From the NCBI RefSeq assembly GCF_012489685.1, contig NC_080046.1, positions 42,495,176 to 42,559,175 on the forward strand: a stretch of 64,000 nt of DNA, written 5' to 3'. Under the pieces are notes generated by a model. It was not told the origin of the DNA. It did not search any database and saw nothing but the letters and a program-made list of their open reading frames with translations. This document shows positions 1 to 12,117 of this stretch, piece by piece. The stretch is from Lotus japonicus. Taxonomy: Eukaryota; Streptophyta; Magnoliopsida; Fabales; Fabaceae. A program made the translations under genes and the position numbers. The number at the start of each line of letters is the position of its first letter. Positions within the stretch are counted from its first letter, which is position 1.

Positions 1-258
1 AAGTAACTTTGGTATCAGCTTCATATTTGTACAGAAGAATTTCTATATTATACAGACAACAATAAGATTTAAAACTCAACAAGAATGGACACATCTACTA
101 CTACTTCTACCAAAGAGCACCTCTCAGATAGCAATAATATGAACACATAAGAACAATTAGCTTTTTCAAACAAACAAAAACGGAGCTATGCCTTTGAAGC
201 TTCACCCGCCAAAAAGAAAGTAATTTTCATTTTTGTTTGATTTTTGGTGTAAACAATT

Positions 259-3200
259 TCAGGGACCCATCAGAATTCTTCCCATGTTCTGGGGGCAAGG
301 ATAAGCAGAATGGTTTCTATCACTTGGATTTTCTTTAGAACCATATGGATGTGAGTTATTGTTATTTAGTACACCTAAGTATACTGAAGCAGGGGCAGTA
401 TGAACAAACTTGAAATTGGAATTGCTGGTGTGAGTTTGACTGTCCCCAAATTCAGAAAGCACCATCCTCCCTTGATTGTTTGATCTATTTTCAGCAGCTT
501 GACTAATCCCCATACCAAGATCAAGGCTAATAGTATCACTTTCTTCTGCCCTAATTCTTGTCTGTGCAGTTGCTTGTCCTGCCATGTGATCATGGCAACT
601 GTTCCTTGCAATTGGTACATCATGATTGTGCTTACCCTCATATGTGGTTATTACAGCTTTTGGATCATGAGATGCCCTCTCCACGTGTTTTCTAACGGGG
701 CAACCAGCATTCGTGCACTTGTAATAACTCCTGTGTAATAAAGTGAGCGCGATAAGAAACAAGGTTAACCAACACTATGCAACTAATCACCACATTATGG
801 AACTATGGATCAGAGAGACCAGCCAAGCTCATGGAGGGATCTATGTACACATTTGATTCACTTCTTATGCTTTGAGGTGCTTAAAGAATGGAATGTGATG
901 ATTCTTGCCAAAGGACAAAAATACAATTACACAACAGAGGAACACAGAAGAAGCAACATGCTCAGATTCTAGCATTTACAGAAATGACAGCCAAATTAAT
1001 GATCTTATCATAAAACAGAAAGGTCTTGAGGTTTCAGATGCATCCAATGAGTGGTACCAGTATTTAGTATTGCATCTGAGATTAATAAAGCTCAATGTTA
1101 TAGCTACTTCCTCCTAAGTGCCCAACAAATTCAGAAAATGACACCAGCAGCAGGCCTTAATTGTAAAGTTAGGGTCAAATTAAATATACCAATCCTTAAT
1201 CAAAACTAACTGGAATTCCTGACACTTGGGTAGAGAAATGTTAACCAGGGAAAACTTATAGGCGAGAAAAACTCAAGTACACAGTAGTCCTACCTAAAAC
1301 TAAAAGTTCAGATGATTTGGTGCTAATGAAGAGAACTTGCAGGAAAGGTAGAAATTTCCCTTCCCATTTAATGAGGATTCTGAACAAGACTAAAACATGC
1401 AGAATTTTTAAATTATTTTAGAGCATAAGAAACGTAAAATATGACAAAGAACTTTCGAGATATATTTAGTGCAGCAAAAGCAACATAAAATGCATTTCAA
1501 GCATCTTTCAACTCAAATAGAAAGTTTCTTACACCCTATTAGAATTTGGGAGGCCTAACTCAACCCAAAAGCTAGCTCAAGAGTTGAGAGTTGTTCTACC
1601 CTTTATAAACACTTGTTTGGCCATATCCCTAGTCAATGTGGGGACTTGTAACACACCCAAAATTCTCTATGTGATCATAATTTCAGGTCAGTGCCATGGA
1701 AATAAATACTAAAAGCGAATCATCAAAATGAAAAGGATGCAACTTACTTGTACGGAATGCAAGTTCTTAGCCATGACACAGTATTTCAGTTTCAAAACAT
1801 TAAACCTGAAAAAAAAACTTAAATTTTTGGCTAGCAGTCTACTTTCATGTGAACCTTACCATTGACTGTGTTTTTTCGCATATTCTGAGTAAAGATGCTG
1901 TTACATACAAATTACTACTTAAACACTATTAATTCAATCCAGTTCCCTTTTAACCATAAATAAACATTTAAACATAGAAATATTAGTATTTTTAAGTAAA
2001 ATAACTGAAGAACTCATTGCATAATAAGCAACAAGGGATTCTGTGTGTCAAAAGCCAAACCCTACCTTTCCTCTTTTTCCCTGCAGTACCTTACTACTTA
2101 AACACTATTAATTCAATCCAGTTCCCTTTTAACCATAAATAAACATTTAAACATAGAAATATTAGTATTTTTAAGTAAAATAACTGAAGAACTCATTGCA
2201 TAATAAGCAACAAGGGATTCTGTGTGTCAAAAGCCAAACCCTACCTTTCCTCTTTTTCCCTGCAGTACCCCCCCCCCCCCCTCTGCTGACTAAAAAAAAC
2301 CCCTCTCTCTAGCGGCAGCTCACCCCTCCTCTTCACCTCGCCTTTCTTCATCCTTACCAGCGGTTTCCCAGGAAACTTTCTTCCCGGAGCAGTGTTTTCC
2401 CGCTATTTCTCTTCTTCGGCACCCCTCTCCCTGTACAGGTGCTGTGGGTTTCACTATGCAATGACATCAGCAACCAGTGGGTGCACCATCTCCCTCCACC
2501 CTCTTCACCAATCTCTTATTCTCCTTTTGCCTCCAATTTTATAAAAAAAATTGCAAGAGAAATGTAACCCTAAAAGCAGTATTTTCATAATTGGATTGCA
2601 CAACTCACCCCGTCCTGAGTGCGCGACCCCTGCGTGATGCATGTCAGAATCCGATCTGTATCGATCTCTGCTGATTTGGTACCGAATAGCGATATGGATC
2701 GCACAATTCATGTGGTTCTAACTACACTCATCAGAATATATCATAGAATACTACTCCCTTTCCTATTCTAGAAACCATATGAAACATACACCATCTATCA
2801 CACACCCTTTCTGTGAGTGAGACGAGGTTGTCTCAGCCTTCTGGACAGTAAGGAAAATACATGCAAAGAATATTTCAAAATTTAAGGGGCCATTTTCTAA
2901 GCTTAAAAAAAGTAAATTTAAGGTTACATTCAAAAGTAATTTATTTCTTTAGGACTTTTATGTAATGCAGAAGTTGCTTGGCTCAATTATAAAACTAAGA
3001 AAGTACTTGTTACTTTATCAGCTATTGTTAGGATTATTTTGAGAAGCTACTGATAAAAGCTTGTAGAAAAAAGCCAAACTAGCACACCGTAGATTGGACT
3101 TCATCAATTATAGTCATCAATGTGTGGACATACCTAGGGTTAGGATTGCCTCTCACCACCTTCTGCCCATACTTACGCCAACGATAACCATCATCCAAAA

Positions 3201-6200
3201 TATCAACCTCACTCAGAGTCTGTACAACGACCCGTGGCTCTCGGATAGGCTTAACTACAGGAGTGATGTCAATATTTCCGAGATCCATTTTTCTGCTCAA
3301 TAAATATTAAGTGATCAGCAAGTAACCACAAGCAGCACAAAGAAACCCAGAACTTTGGCCTAAATTGACAAACCTTCGCTTTAAGAAGGGATCATCATCA
3401 TCAACCTCATCATTATTCCGGTTTGACAAAAACCCAATACCCTCTACACTATCATCATTTGTTGCTGAAGGTGATAGTTCTGGAGTACTGTCAGGCTCAG
3501 CTGTGTGAGACACCTGGCCATAATTATTGAATCCTTTGTCTAAAAATTCAATAATTAGAAGAGAATGAAAGAGACGTTATTTTCTTAACACTAAATAAAA
3601 ATAGAAAGGAATGAATGAGAAGTATCCAGTCGATATTACCATCTCTGCTAGTCAAATAAGCCTTATCATATCTCTCTTCTGGCATAGATATAATAGTTCC
3701 AGTAGAGTATCGGCGGTTTGGTGGAGGTTTAGGATGATCATGGGTTCCCTTGTAAATTATCTCAGTGATTTTCCCATCATGAGAGCGTTCAAATAGTTTC
3801 TTCACTTCACAATTAGGATGTGTACATTTGTAATAACTGCGGGGAAATTCACTTCCTTTAACAAGTTTTTGCCCATATTTTCGCCAATTGTATCCATCAT
3901 CAGATGCTCTGTCAGCAGCAACTGGAAGTCCACCAGCCCCACCCTCAATTTGTGATGCTTGGGGCCCAGTTGCTATGTTGCCCCTTGGGTTTAATTCATG
4001 TGAATTGACTTCAACATGAGTACTAGCCCCAGAACTAACCATGTGAACAGGTGATGATCGACCTACTTCATTTGAAGGGACTGCTATTTCACTTTTGACT
4101 GCTTTTACTTGACCATTTTGAGTAGATTTATCACTTACATGGTCTTCAAAGTCTGCAGGAACCTTAAATAAGTGAATAGCATTGTGTAAGTACTATACAA
4201 CTAGTCATATTCAACAAAGCAATATTAATCAGAACATTAAGGGTTTGTTTGATTCCATTCACAGTTTTCTGAATTTAAAACTATTTTCGGAAATAATTTT
4301 TAAAACCTTTTTTACAGAAGAAGAAAAGAGAAAAATAGTTCGAACGAGATGTTTTACAAAGCTAAAAAGCCTGTAACTTGAAAACTAAATACAGAAAACA
4401 TCTTTAAAATAGTGAAAGGTTTGCAATACTTTAATTGATCAACCTATCTCGTTAACTTAGTACACGGGTTATGATCAGATAAAATTCTAGGAGAAAATAC
4501 TTCCAAGTCAAGTCCAAGGGACCATCTTAGTTGAAAGCTTTATATTCATCAGTTTGGTTTAACATTTAATAATTCATTACCATATTTGATCTACAGTGTG
4601 ATTTAAGATCAAAGAAGCTCAATTTTCTGTTATCAACAGTATTGGTATTGAAGCATACAGTGGCTACGGGAAATGCCGCAGAAATCACAAAACCATGTGC
4701 CGTTTGTTGAAGCCTAGGAAGGGACCCTGTGGTAGGTGAAGGTTCCACCTGCAAGGCATGACAAAACATAATATATAATCCACAACCTCTAAGTGCAGCA
4801 ATTGTTGAATCAAGTGAATAACCATAAAATTAAATATTTAAGCCAAAGTACAAAATTTAATGTCTCAGGAAAAAAAAATGGAAAGAAAAGAAAAGGAATG
4901 GACAAAATAACACCAAGTTCTAGAATACCTGGAAAGACTAAAACCCAAACAGCAGCGAATGGACCAATGAATCAATAACAACAACAGAAAGAAAGCACAT
5001 ACAAAATCATCTAAGTAACCAGGCAAATGAGCAGATTTATCAGCTACCTATGCAGCAAGACCCAATTATAGTTCAGCATAAGGAAAGTTTGTGATTTTCG
5101 CAATACTATCGGTTGTTGTTGATTTGGGGTCTAAGGAGAAAATATAGGCCAGAACATTATGATGTGTGGAATTATATAAACACAACACAGAAAAACCATT
5201 CCCCCATGAACCTTGCATTACATTCTGTACAAGTGAGGACCCTAAACTTTAAACATCATGTCATGACAATCATGTCCTTTCGCTATAAGAAAATATCTTG
5301 ACCCACAATCTTTCTGGCATTCCTAATACTATTCCCATGTCATGGCATACAGAATGAAGAAATGGATCCACTAATCCTTGGCAATGCATTTATTCGTTTG
5401 TTCCACAAGTATAAATGGGAAGGAAAAGGGTGTCCTGTATGCCATGTAGCACCGTTAAAATTTTAAAAGGGAAAGCACCAACACAAAAGGAAGATTCATT
5501 ATGTGAAAAACAAACACTGAAACATAAACATGAGAACGTTGAGCGATCATAAGAGAACGTCATATTCCAACAGAATAATGTATTGAGCATAAAGCAGGCA
5601 AAACAGAATTCAATAAGAGCAAGCATCAGAATCTAACGGTCCCAACACAAACCACTCAAATAATAAAATCCACTAATTGAAAAAGGTTCAAACACAAAAA
5701 TGGGCCAGCTCGAATACTAAAAGATAAAACAAATATGTAAAATAAAATTCGCCATCAGATTGAACAAGCACATAATCAGACGAAAACTTCGAATTTTCCA
5801 TGAAACAAACAGCATCTTCAACTCATCACTAATTAAATCTCGTGACTGTTAATTCCCAAAAAATAATATTAATTCCAACAAAAGCATAATAATAAGATAT
5901 GCTCTGTTTGGATGCTGAGCAAGCAGGAAAATCACACTGAAAAAGAACAAATTTTTTACATGCCACTCACACCAGGTGGACTTCAACTCACTTGGGTCAG
6001 GTAGAAACACCATGTTTGACCAATTTGAGCTGAAAAACTATACACCAAAACAGAACAAAAACACATAAAAACAAAAAACACATTTTGCTAACAAATTCAA
6101 TGACCCATTTCAATCAAACAGATAAAAACTGTATTTTCACACAGGCACCAAAATCAAAACCCTAAAAACCCCAAAAGTGAAGAAATCGCTCACTGACCTT

Positions 6201-6428
6201 CATGTTCGAGAGCAGCACCGGGGACTCCAGAAACGACGACGGACTAAGCCCCGGCGGAATCGTGACGCACGGCGACCTCGAGATCGGAAGCTTCGCCGGC
6301 ATCATCAGCTTGTACCTAGCACCGCCAGTGGCCGCAGCTCCGTCGGTAGCAGAATCAGAACGCGAGTCGGGTCGGGTCGGATCGTCACCATTTCGCCGGA
6401 GGTCGGAGTGGGCTTCGCCGGCGTCCAT
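259..6428 (-). CDS. WRKY20-like: Group I WRKY transcription factor, WRKY20-like (6 exons)
   Basis: Nuclear DNA-binding protein expected to bind W-boxes (TTGACC/T). Exons on the minus strand are 6428-6198, 4748-4581, 4162-3640, 3539-3374, 3292-3134 and 730-259. All have GT/AG borders, the phases join, and the predicted length is 572 residues. Both WRKYGQK heptads are intact (about residues 226-232 and 401-407). They are followed by zinc ligands C-X4-C-X22-H-X-H and C-X4-C-X23-H-X-H. The last intron splits the Arg codon of the C-terminal domain (PNPR/SYYKC), the intron position typical of this family. Exon 1 has the LPISRS and [15 protein letters not shown] segments and exon 2 starts EPSPTTGSL; with the DDDDPF-KRR basic stretch between the domains and the end NMGR, these match my memory of Arabidopsis WRKY20. 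The start is the first ATG before the conserved N-terminus. No break was seen. Intron 5 is long (2.4 kb) and repeat-bearing. The subgroup is confident; strict orthology is an inference. Confidence 0.93.
1541..1675. repeat. Dispersed repeat fragment in WRKY intron 5
   Basis: A segment with the words 'aaaagctagctcaagagttgag' in part and 'agtcaatgtggggactt' resembles a second segment near 11290-11410, which has 'aaaagctaaagctgg' and 'agtcaatgtgagactt'. Both end in 'acacaccc'. I read them as degraded copies of one interspersed repeat. The family is not identified. Confidence 0.45.
1912..2281. repeat. Perfect 179-bp tandem duplication plus C14 run in WRKY intron 5
   Basis: Bases 1912-2090 are repeated directly at 2091-2269 with no difference that I can see. 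The second copy runs straight into a run of 14 C (2268-2281). The repeat lies inside the long last intron of the WRKY gene and has no coding content. Confidence 0.9.
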
Positions 6429-6745
6429 TGTGGGAATAGAGAGAATGAGTGTGGTTGAGTCAGTGAGGGAGAAGAGAGAGGTGAAGAGGGAAGGGTAGAA
6501 GGGTCATTTCAAAAATGTATTGTTTTCTGTGTGTTGATTGAAGGTTGTCTTTGTGTCAGAGAGTGAGACGCAGTTGACTTGAAGCGTTGGATCTCTGTGT
6601 TGTGTCATTGGCTTGTCATTTTAAACGTTCTCTGAGTTTGAGGTGAGGTGAGGTGAGGTGAGGTCCCTTGTTGCTCTGAACTCTGAATGTGTGTTTGTAC
6701 TTGCTACCACAGTACCACCTCCCTCACATTATAATTATAAAACTA
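6429..6745 (-). promoter_or_regulatory. WRKY upstream region with W-box, pentamer repeat and possible TATA
   Basis: The stretch upstream of the WRKY start codon contains one W-box, TTGACT, at 6574-6579 on the plus strand, about 150 bp from the ATG. A pentanucleotide repeat (GAGGT)5 lies at 6640-6664. An AT-rich motif at 6729-6744 reads TTATAATTATAA on the minus strand and could act as a TATA element. WRKY genes are often self-regulated through W-boxes; here that is only an inference from a single site. Confidence 0.4.
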
Positions 6746-7670
6746 TCTAAAATGATTTCCCGCATTTTTATAGTGTAGACATCCAAAAGATACATTGGAT
6801 TGGAGTGACAAGAAAGATAAATGAGCAAGAAATCAATATAGCAAATGTAAAACCCAATGTGTTTGTAGAGGGTGTCTGAAATGTTTATTTCAAAGGGTAA
6901 AAAATGTCTGTATGTTTAATTATCATTGTCATTACTATAGTACCTATTAAACTAGGAAGAAATAATAAATGTGGTATATGAAAGAACTAAGAAGAAAGAT
7001 AAAAAGAAAATTCAGTGTTCGTTAGGTGTTTGAACGACTTGTATGTCTGAATATTATTACGATAAAAAAAAAGTATTAAATGAGATGAAGTAATCAATGT
7101 AGTATATGTAAGAAGATAGATAAAATCATAAAAAAGGAAAACCCATTGTGGGCTCGTGTTTGAAATGTTTTTATGTTTAAATATTATTGCTATAAAAGTG
7201 TTATAATATTTATTAATATTATGGTATTTTAGTAGAGTTATATATGCAAAATAGAGTAATTATATATACACACCTCATAATACACTTCATTTTCACATAT
7301 TTTTATTTCTATCTCTCTCCTCTTATCATTTATCATATCTTGTACTTTCTTTCTCTTACTTTTTCTTTTCTTCCTATCTCTCTCATTCTCCACCTCTTTC
7401 CACCTCAAAGATGAGGTGGGGACAAATAATTATCCATGCAAAATATGACCTCAATTGAAGATGGATGAGTTTTTGAGTTGAGATGATTTTTTTGTTTTTA
7501 AAATAAAATTTGATAGAAGATATTTTTTAGCGGCCAAAATAATGTGAAAAATTCATGTGGAAGCATATGTGGACTGATTATTAATCAATAAAAATGTTAA
7601 ATAAGCATTATGATGTTATAGAGATCATTTTAAAATTAGAAACAAATTTCAAACACCAAAACCTATGCTT
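6746..7670. other. AT-rich spacer
   Basis: No gene recognised. It contains AT-rich sequence with short near-repeats (words like 'gtgtttgaaatgtttttatg' recur near 6850, 7030 and 7150) and a CT-rich stretch at 7300-7410. Confidence 0.5.
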
Positions 7671-7687
7671 TTTTTAAGGATCATTTT

Positions 7688-7925
7688 TTTTAACATAAAA
7701 TGGTAGAACGGAAAAAAAGCGCATTCGGACTACCGGACAGGGCGCTAGTGGCATGTTGGGGAGGCCAGCAGAGGCTCACTCCTAGAAGGAGTGTCGGGGG
7801 ATCTCCTCAAGAAGGGTTGCCCACCAACTTCGATTTTACTGACTCGAGGGGGATACGAACCATCAACCTTTGGGAGGTGAGAGATAAACCCGGAACCTGA
7901 AACCAGTTGTGCCAACCCATATTGG
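7688..7925 (-). mobile_element. tRNA-derived SINE with 17-bp target duplication
   Basis: The element reads on the minus strand. Near its 5' end is an A-box-like TGGCACAACTGG, and at 7861-7851 a B-box GGTTCGTATCC, which together form a pol III promoter. The 3' end is a short A-rich tail (T-rich at 7681-7690 on the plus strand). It is flanked by identical 17-bp direct repeats (tttttaaggatcatttt) at 7671-7687 and 7926-7942. The size (about 240 bp), promoter and long TSD fit a SINE. The open frames across it are not genes. Confidence 0.85.
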
Positions 7926-8529
7926 TTTTTAAGGATCATTTTAGGTTCAAGTGTATAAGTATGAGACCAAAAATATATTTAACTCATTTTTTAATGTATT
8001 TTAGTTCATTATTCTATAAGCTCATTGACCTATTTACACATAGATTTGTTAGTCTACTTAATTTTTTACTACATAACAAAATTTTAAATAGGCTAGCAGG
8101 TCAGACCGCACTTTCAAGAAGACCAGACTATACCTTAAAGAATCTATAAAAGGTAACACTCATACTTGAACCTTAAATATTTTTAACAAGTTATATCTAT
8201 TTATGCAAAGCTCATCCCAAACCTTTTTCACCCTTGTATACAAGTGAAATAAAAGAACTTCAATAACTATGACAATGTAGAGATGTATAAAATTTTAATA
8301 ATATTTTAAAAATAATTATATAAAATTTAAGTAAGTAAGAGTAGCATTTTTTATTGTATAATATTTTATTCACACGTCATTTTATTGAAAAAGAGATGGA
8401 GAGATGATAGAAATATCACGAAAAGAGAAAGAAAATATGACATCTGAAATGATAGAAAATGAGGAGAAATATAAAAAAATTAAGCTAAATGAAAATGAAG
8501 TGAAATAAATTTAGAACGTAAGTAAATCA

Positions 8530-8725
8530 GGGTTAATGGTCAAATTAGTCCATAAGTTTGTAAGCGAGTTTGATTTTAGTCTCCCTCTGAGAAAAAATGA
8601 TGTTTTGTGGCAATCATTTTTTTAATTACTTGAGGTTTTTGACCATCACTAAACGTCATTTTTCCTCATAGAAACTAAAATTAAACTCATTTACAAGTTC
8701 GAGCTCTAATTTAACTATTAACCCA
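8530..8725. mobile_element. Small MITE with GGGTTAAT terminal inverted repeats
   Basis: A 196-bp element. Its ends GGGTTAATGGTCAAATTAG and (right, reverse complement) GGGTTAATAGTTAAATTAG are near-perfect inverted repeats. Direct repeats 'taaatca' flank it at 8523-8529 and 8726-8732. The body is AT-rich and non-coding. The superfamily is not clear from the 7-bp duplication. Confidence 0.65.
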
Positions 8726-8732
8726 TAAATCA

Positions 8733-11526
8733 TGTTATGAGAGAGAATGAAAGGGGTTTGTTAGTTTGTGGATATACGACTTTCAAAAAGTAGTGCGGTG
8801 GATGATTTTGTCATGGACTTGTTTTCACTATTAGACAAAGATTTTGCAACAAAATGATTCTTTATTTCTTTTCTAATTCAGGTTATTGTTTGTCGAGAAA
8901 TAAATAATTGTTCTTTTGGTTAGCCGATATTCTTGGGCAAGGTAAGATTTGAAAGGGAAAGTGGTGTGCAAAGTACCAACTCTATGTTACTCTTTATCAC
9001 ACAAAGATCAGGGGAGTGATTGGTATGGAACTGCAAAGCCCTTTCTGCAAGTTGAAAGCTAATGCCACACCAAAATTGGTTCCACCAACGGGTTAGATTC
9101 ATTTAATTTAAGGACATTGGGTCGGAGAGTCAAGCAGAAGCACAGTGCATGATTTTTTTTGTCCACCCTAGATATTTTTCACATGAGGTATAAATGTATA
9201 ATCATGTTCGAATTATAAATATTTACATCTGAATGATATTAACATTTTCGATAAATTTTTCAGACACATAACTCAAACCGGAAACATTACTTAAGAAGAG
9301 TGAACTTGTATACCACTTGAACCATAGAGCATCATTTATGTCTATTATTTCAACATTGGTCTCTTGACTCTAAATCAAATAAATGATCCTTTGTGGAATG
9401 AAGGTAACAGACAAGCAAATGAGTGAAGCAGCTAGCAAGTGGATGGAATTTATTGAAAAACTGTTCACAATTTCCTATAGTTTTGGAGGCTTATGTGTGG
9501 GGTTGAGAAATTAAATATCCACCTGCATGTGACTTTGGATATGGACTACAATTTAATATAGTTGCATCTAAATGTGGAAACTTCTTACTTCACCCCTCCA
9601 ATAAATTGGACATTTCTTCTATCATAAGTCACAATAAAAAGTGAGAATGTTGTCAATTTTCATGATATGCTGTGAAGAAATCGGAAAGAGTAAGTTGACA
9701 TGTTCGCCTCACAGCACTATTGAATCACTTACTTGTTGATATGAAGAAAATAGTAAGTTGTTAAAAAGTGGTTAAGAAGAAAGTTTCTGGATAATTTTTC
9801 GGTCCACTGCTAGGCATAGGAAAGGGTAAGTTATAGAAGCGTTTTCATTGAAGATTTTTTCTTGATTTTTCCTCTTCAATAGTTGAGACAGATAATGGAC
9901 TATAAAAGAGAGGGGTGTACTTATCTCTATGATTAGGTGAAGATAAAGGAAAACAATCAAATCTAGACTTGAGATGCGATTAGAGCACGGTTTATCTTGG
10001 TTTTCCAACTCTTAATCATTCTTTGTTAATTAGAGTTGTCTCTTTCTTCCCTAATGAATGATTATTTTATTAAAACATGTCACATGTCCAGCACATTTGC
10101 AAATGACACATACAGTCTATATTTTTTTATCCATTTAATATAAACTTAAAAGCATGAATGAATCATATTAACTCACACCACTAGCAATTTGTAGTGTTTA
10201 ATTAGTTTCTGCGCATTGAATATGTAAATTCATTTTTGAAGTATCGAAATTCCATTTAGCTATATCCAACTGTAACTCGAATAGCTAGAGCCCTACTCAA
10301 AATAGAAGTGTACTTAAAAATTACTTCACATGAATTTGAACAAACTATAAGCCAAATTAAATAATGAAATTGACTGACCTATTTTTTTCTAGAAAGAGTT
10401 TAGAGTGGGGAATGAACATGAAATTTGGCAGACATTCTTCAACACAGTACACTATATTATTGAATGCAATTAATTCATATAACATGCATCCACCAAATTA
10501 TGAGTCGTGATACTTATTTGGTGAGAATACCACATAATAAAAAAGGGTTTACTATGAAACAGTGCTACTAATATTTTTCTTATAATATGTCCAAAAGAAG
10601 AGTTATTTAAATAGACAGATACTAATGAATGTCCTAATTAATTATACTAATTAGAGAATAAAATATTTAATCTAGAAGTTAAAAATACTTTTAGTTTCTT
10701 AATTTTTTAATCTTACCCAGGTATATTCAAACTGTCCCCAAATGATAGTTCAATTGGTAAAAATCGGTAGATATATGGGTTAGAGAAGGGAGACTAGAGA
10801 TTAACCCTAGATAGTTGAATTTATCATTTCGATGTATAAAAAAAAGTATTCAAACGGCTTTTCAACCAGTTAGGTAAAGTTGAAGTTCAAATACTCAATA
10901 ATAGTGTCGCTGAATCATATCAGCTAGGCCATCTTTTCCTTCTCATAGTAATTAGTTTTTGAATGGCTCAACTTCCTTCTTACATATATTTGATTTGATC
11001 CATTTATGTTACTGCGTTGGTGAAAGCTTGAAATAGAAACTCCGATAATCAACTTTATTTAATAGCTTATAAAAAAAAATCAACTTTATTTAATAATGAA
11101 TCCACTCCGATAATCAACTTTATCAGGTAAGAATAGTATTTGATTAAAGTTATTAGCTCAATTAATATCTTCTTGTATGCATAATCTTATTTTGCAAGCT
11201 CACCATACGTGCAAGCAACATCATCACCCTCACAAAGCATAGTGAATTCTTTTCAGGAATTAAAATTTGAATTAAACACACTCCACCACAAAAGCTAAAG
11301 CTGGTTCAAATGAAAATTGTTCTACCATTTGTAAGGACTTACTTGATCATATATTAGTCAATGTGAGACTTCTCGTTACACACCCCTCACGGCCAAGGCT
11401 AGACATCTAAAACATAAAGTTTATATGACTAGGAAATCAGCAAGTAACCCATTTATGGATACAGCCCACTAAATGGAATATTAATAATATGCTATAATAA
11501 CAGTTAATTTGTGTTGGGTCTGACTG
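8733..11526. other. Intergenic spacer, no gene seen
   Basis: AT-rich sequence without convincing coding potential. The open frames (for example 8920-9102 and 9772-10008) are short and lack recognisable motifs. The dispersed repeat fragment near 11290-11410, also found in WRKY intron 5, is the only notable sequence. Confidence 0.5.
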
Positions 11527-11531
11527 AAAAC

Positions 11532-11782
11532 TATTGTGGATATTAATTCAAATATTAAATCTAGCTAATAGATAGTGATATAGTGCTATTAGATAGAGGC
11601 TAGAATAAAAGATAATAACTGATTTAGTTATTATGATAAGAAGTTATATTTTAGTTATCTTCTAGTAAGTTAGGTATTTTATATAAGACATGTATTGCTT
11701 TCAATTTTAATTAAGTTAATAATATATTTTCTCTCAATCTCTCTCTCTACTCTTTCACGTTATTTCTCTATTTTCTCCAACA
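11532..11782 (+). repeat. 5' LTR of copia element
   Basis: 251 bp. A TATATAAG box near 11680-11687 is a likely promoter element, followed by a CT-rich leader. It ends CCAACA and is followed directly by the PBS. Confidence 0.9.
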
Positions 11783-11784
11783 AC

Positions 11785-11798
11785 TTGGTATCTAGAGC
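11785..11798 (+). promoter_or_regulatory. Primer binding site (initiator Met-tRNA type)
   Basis: TTGGTATCTAGAGC lies 2 bp after the 5' LTR. It matches the copia Met-tRNA PBS TTGGTATCAGAGC apart from one inserted base. Confidence 0.8.
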
Positions 11799-12117
11799 AC
11801 CTTCCGATTCTTGGACCTGCGGGTCGTGAAGATTGAAGCTGTGTGTTTCAATCTTGTTTAAACGGAGCCAAACACAACCTCTGATCGAAGCTGTGAGTTT
11901 CGAGGACTGTGATAGGTTTGGTGGTTTAGGGTTGCTGTGAAACTGTGTGTTTCAAATCTGTTTGGCTCGGTTTTGTTGAAGTGCGATTCTGCGAGTCTCG
12001 TCCTTCATCATAATTGTAATTCTGCAATTCTGAACTTAGTGGAAGCTGCGAGTTTCAGAGGTTCCTCCCCTACACGCTGTGAATCTCGATTTTGATCAAG
12101 AAACCGAAACCTTCACG

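Noticed and set aside
905..1117. 70-codon plus-strand open frame
   Set aside because: Inside WRKY intron 5, no motif, AT-rich.
7745..7939. tRNA gene suggested by A/B boxes
   Set aside because: No cloverleaf or acceptor pairing; size, tail and TSDs show a SINE.
10728..10905. Possible SINE with a 'tagttcaattggta' A-box-like motif
   Set aside because: No convincing B box, tail or target duplications found.
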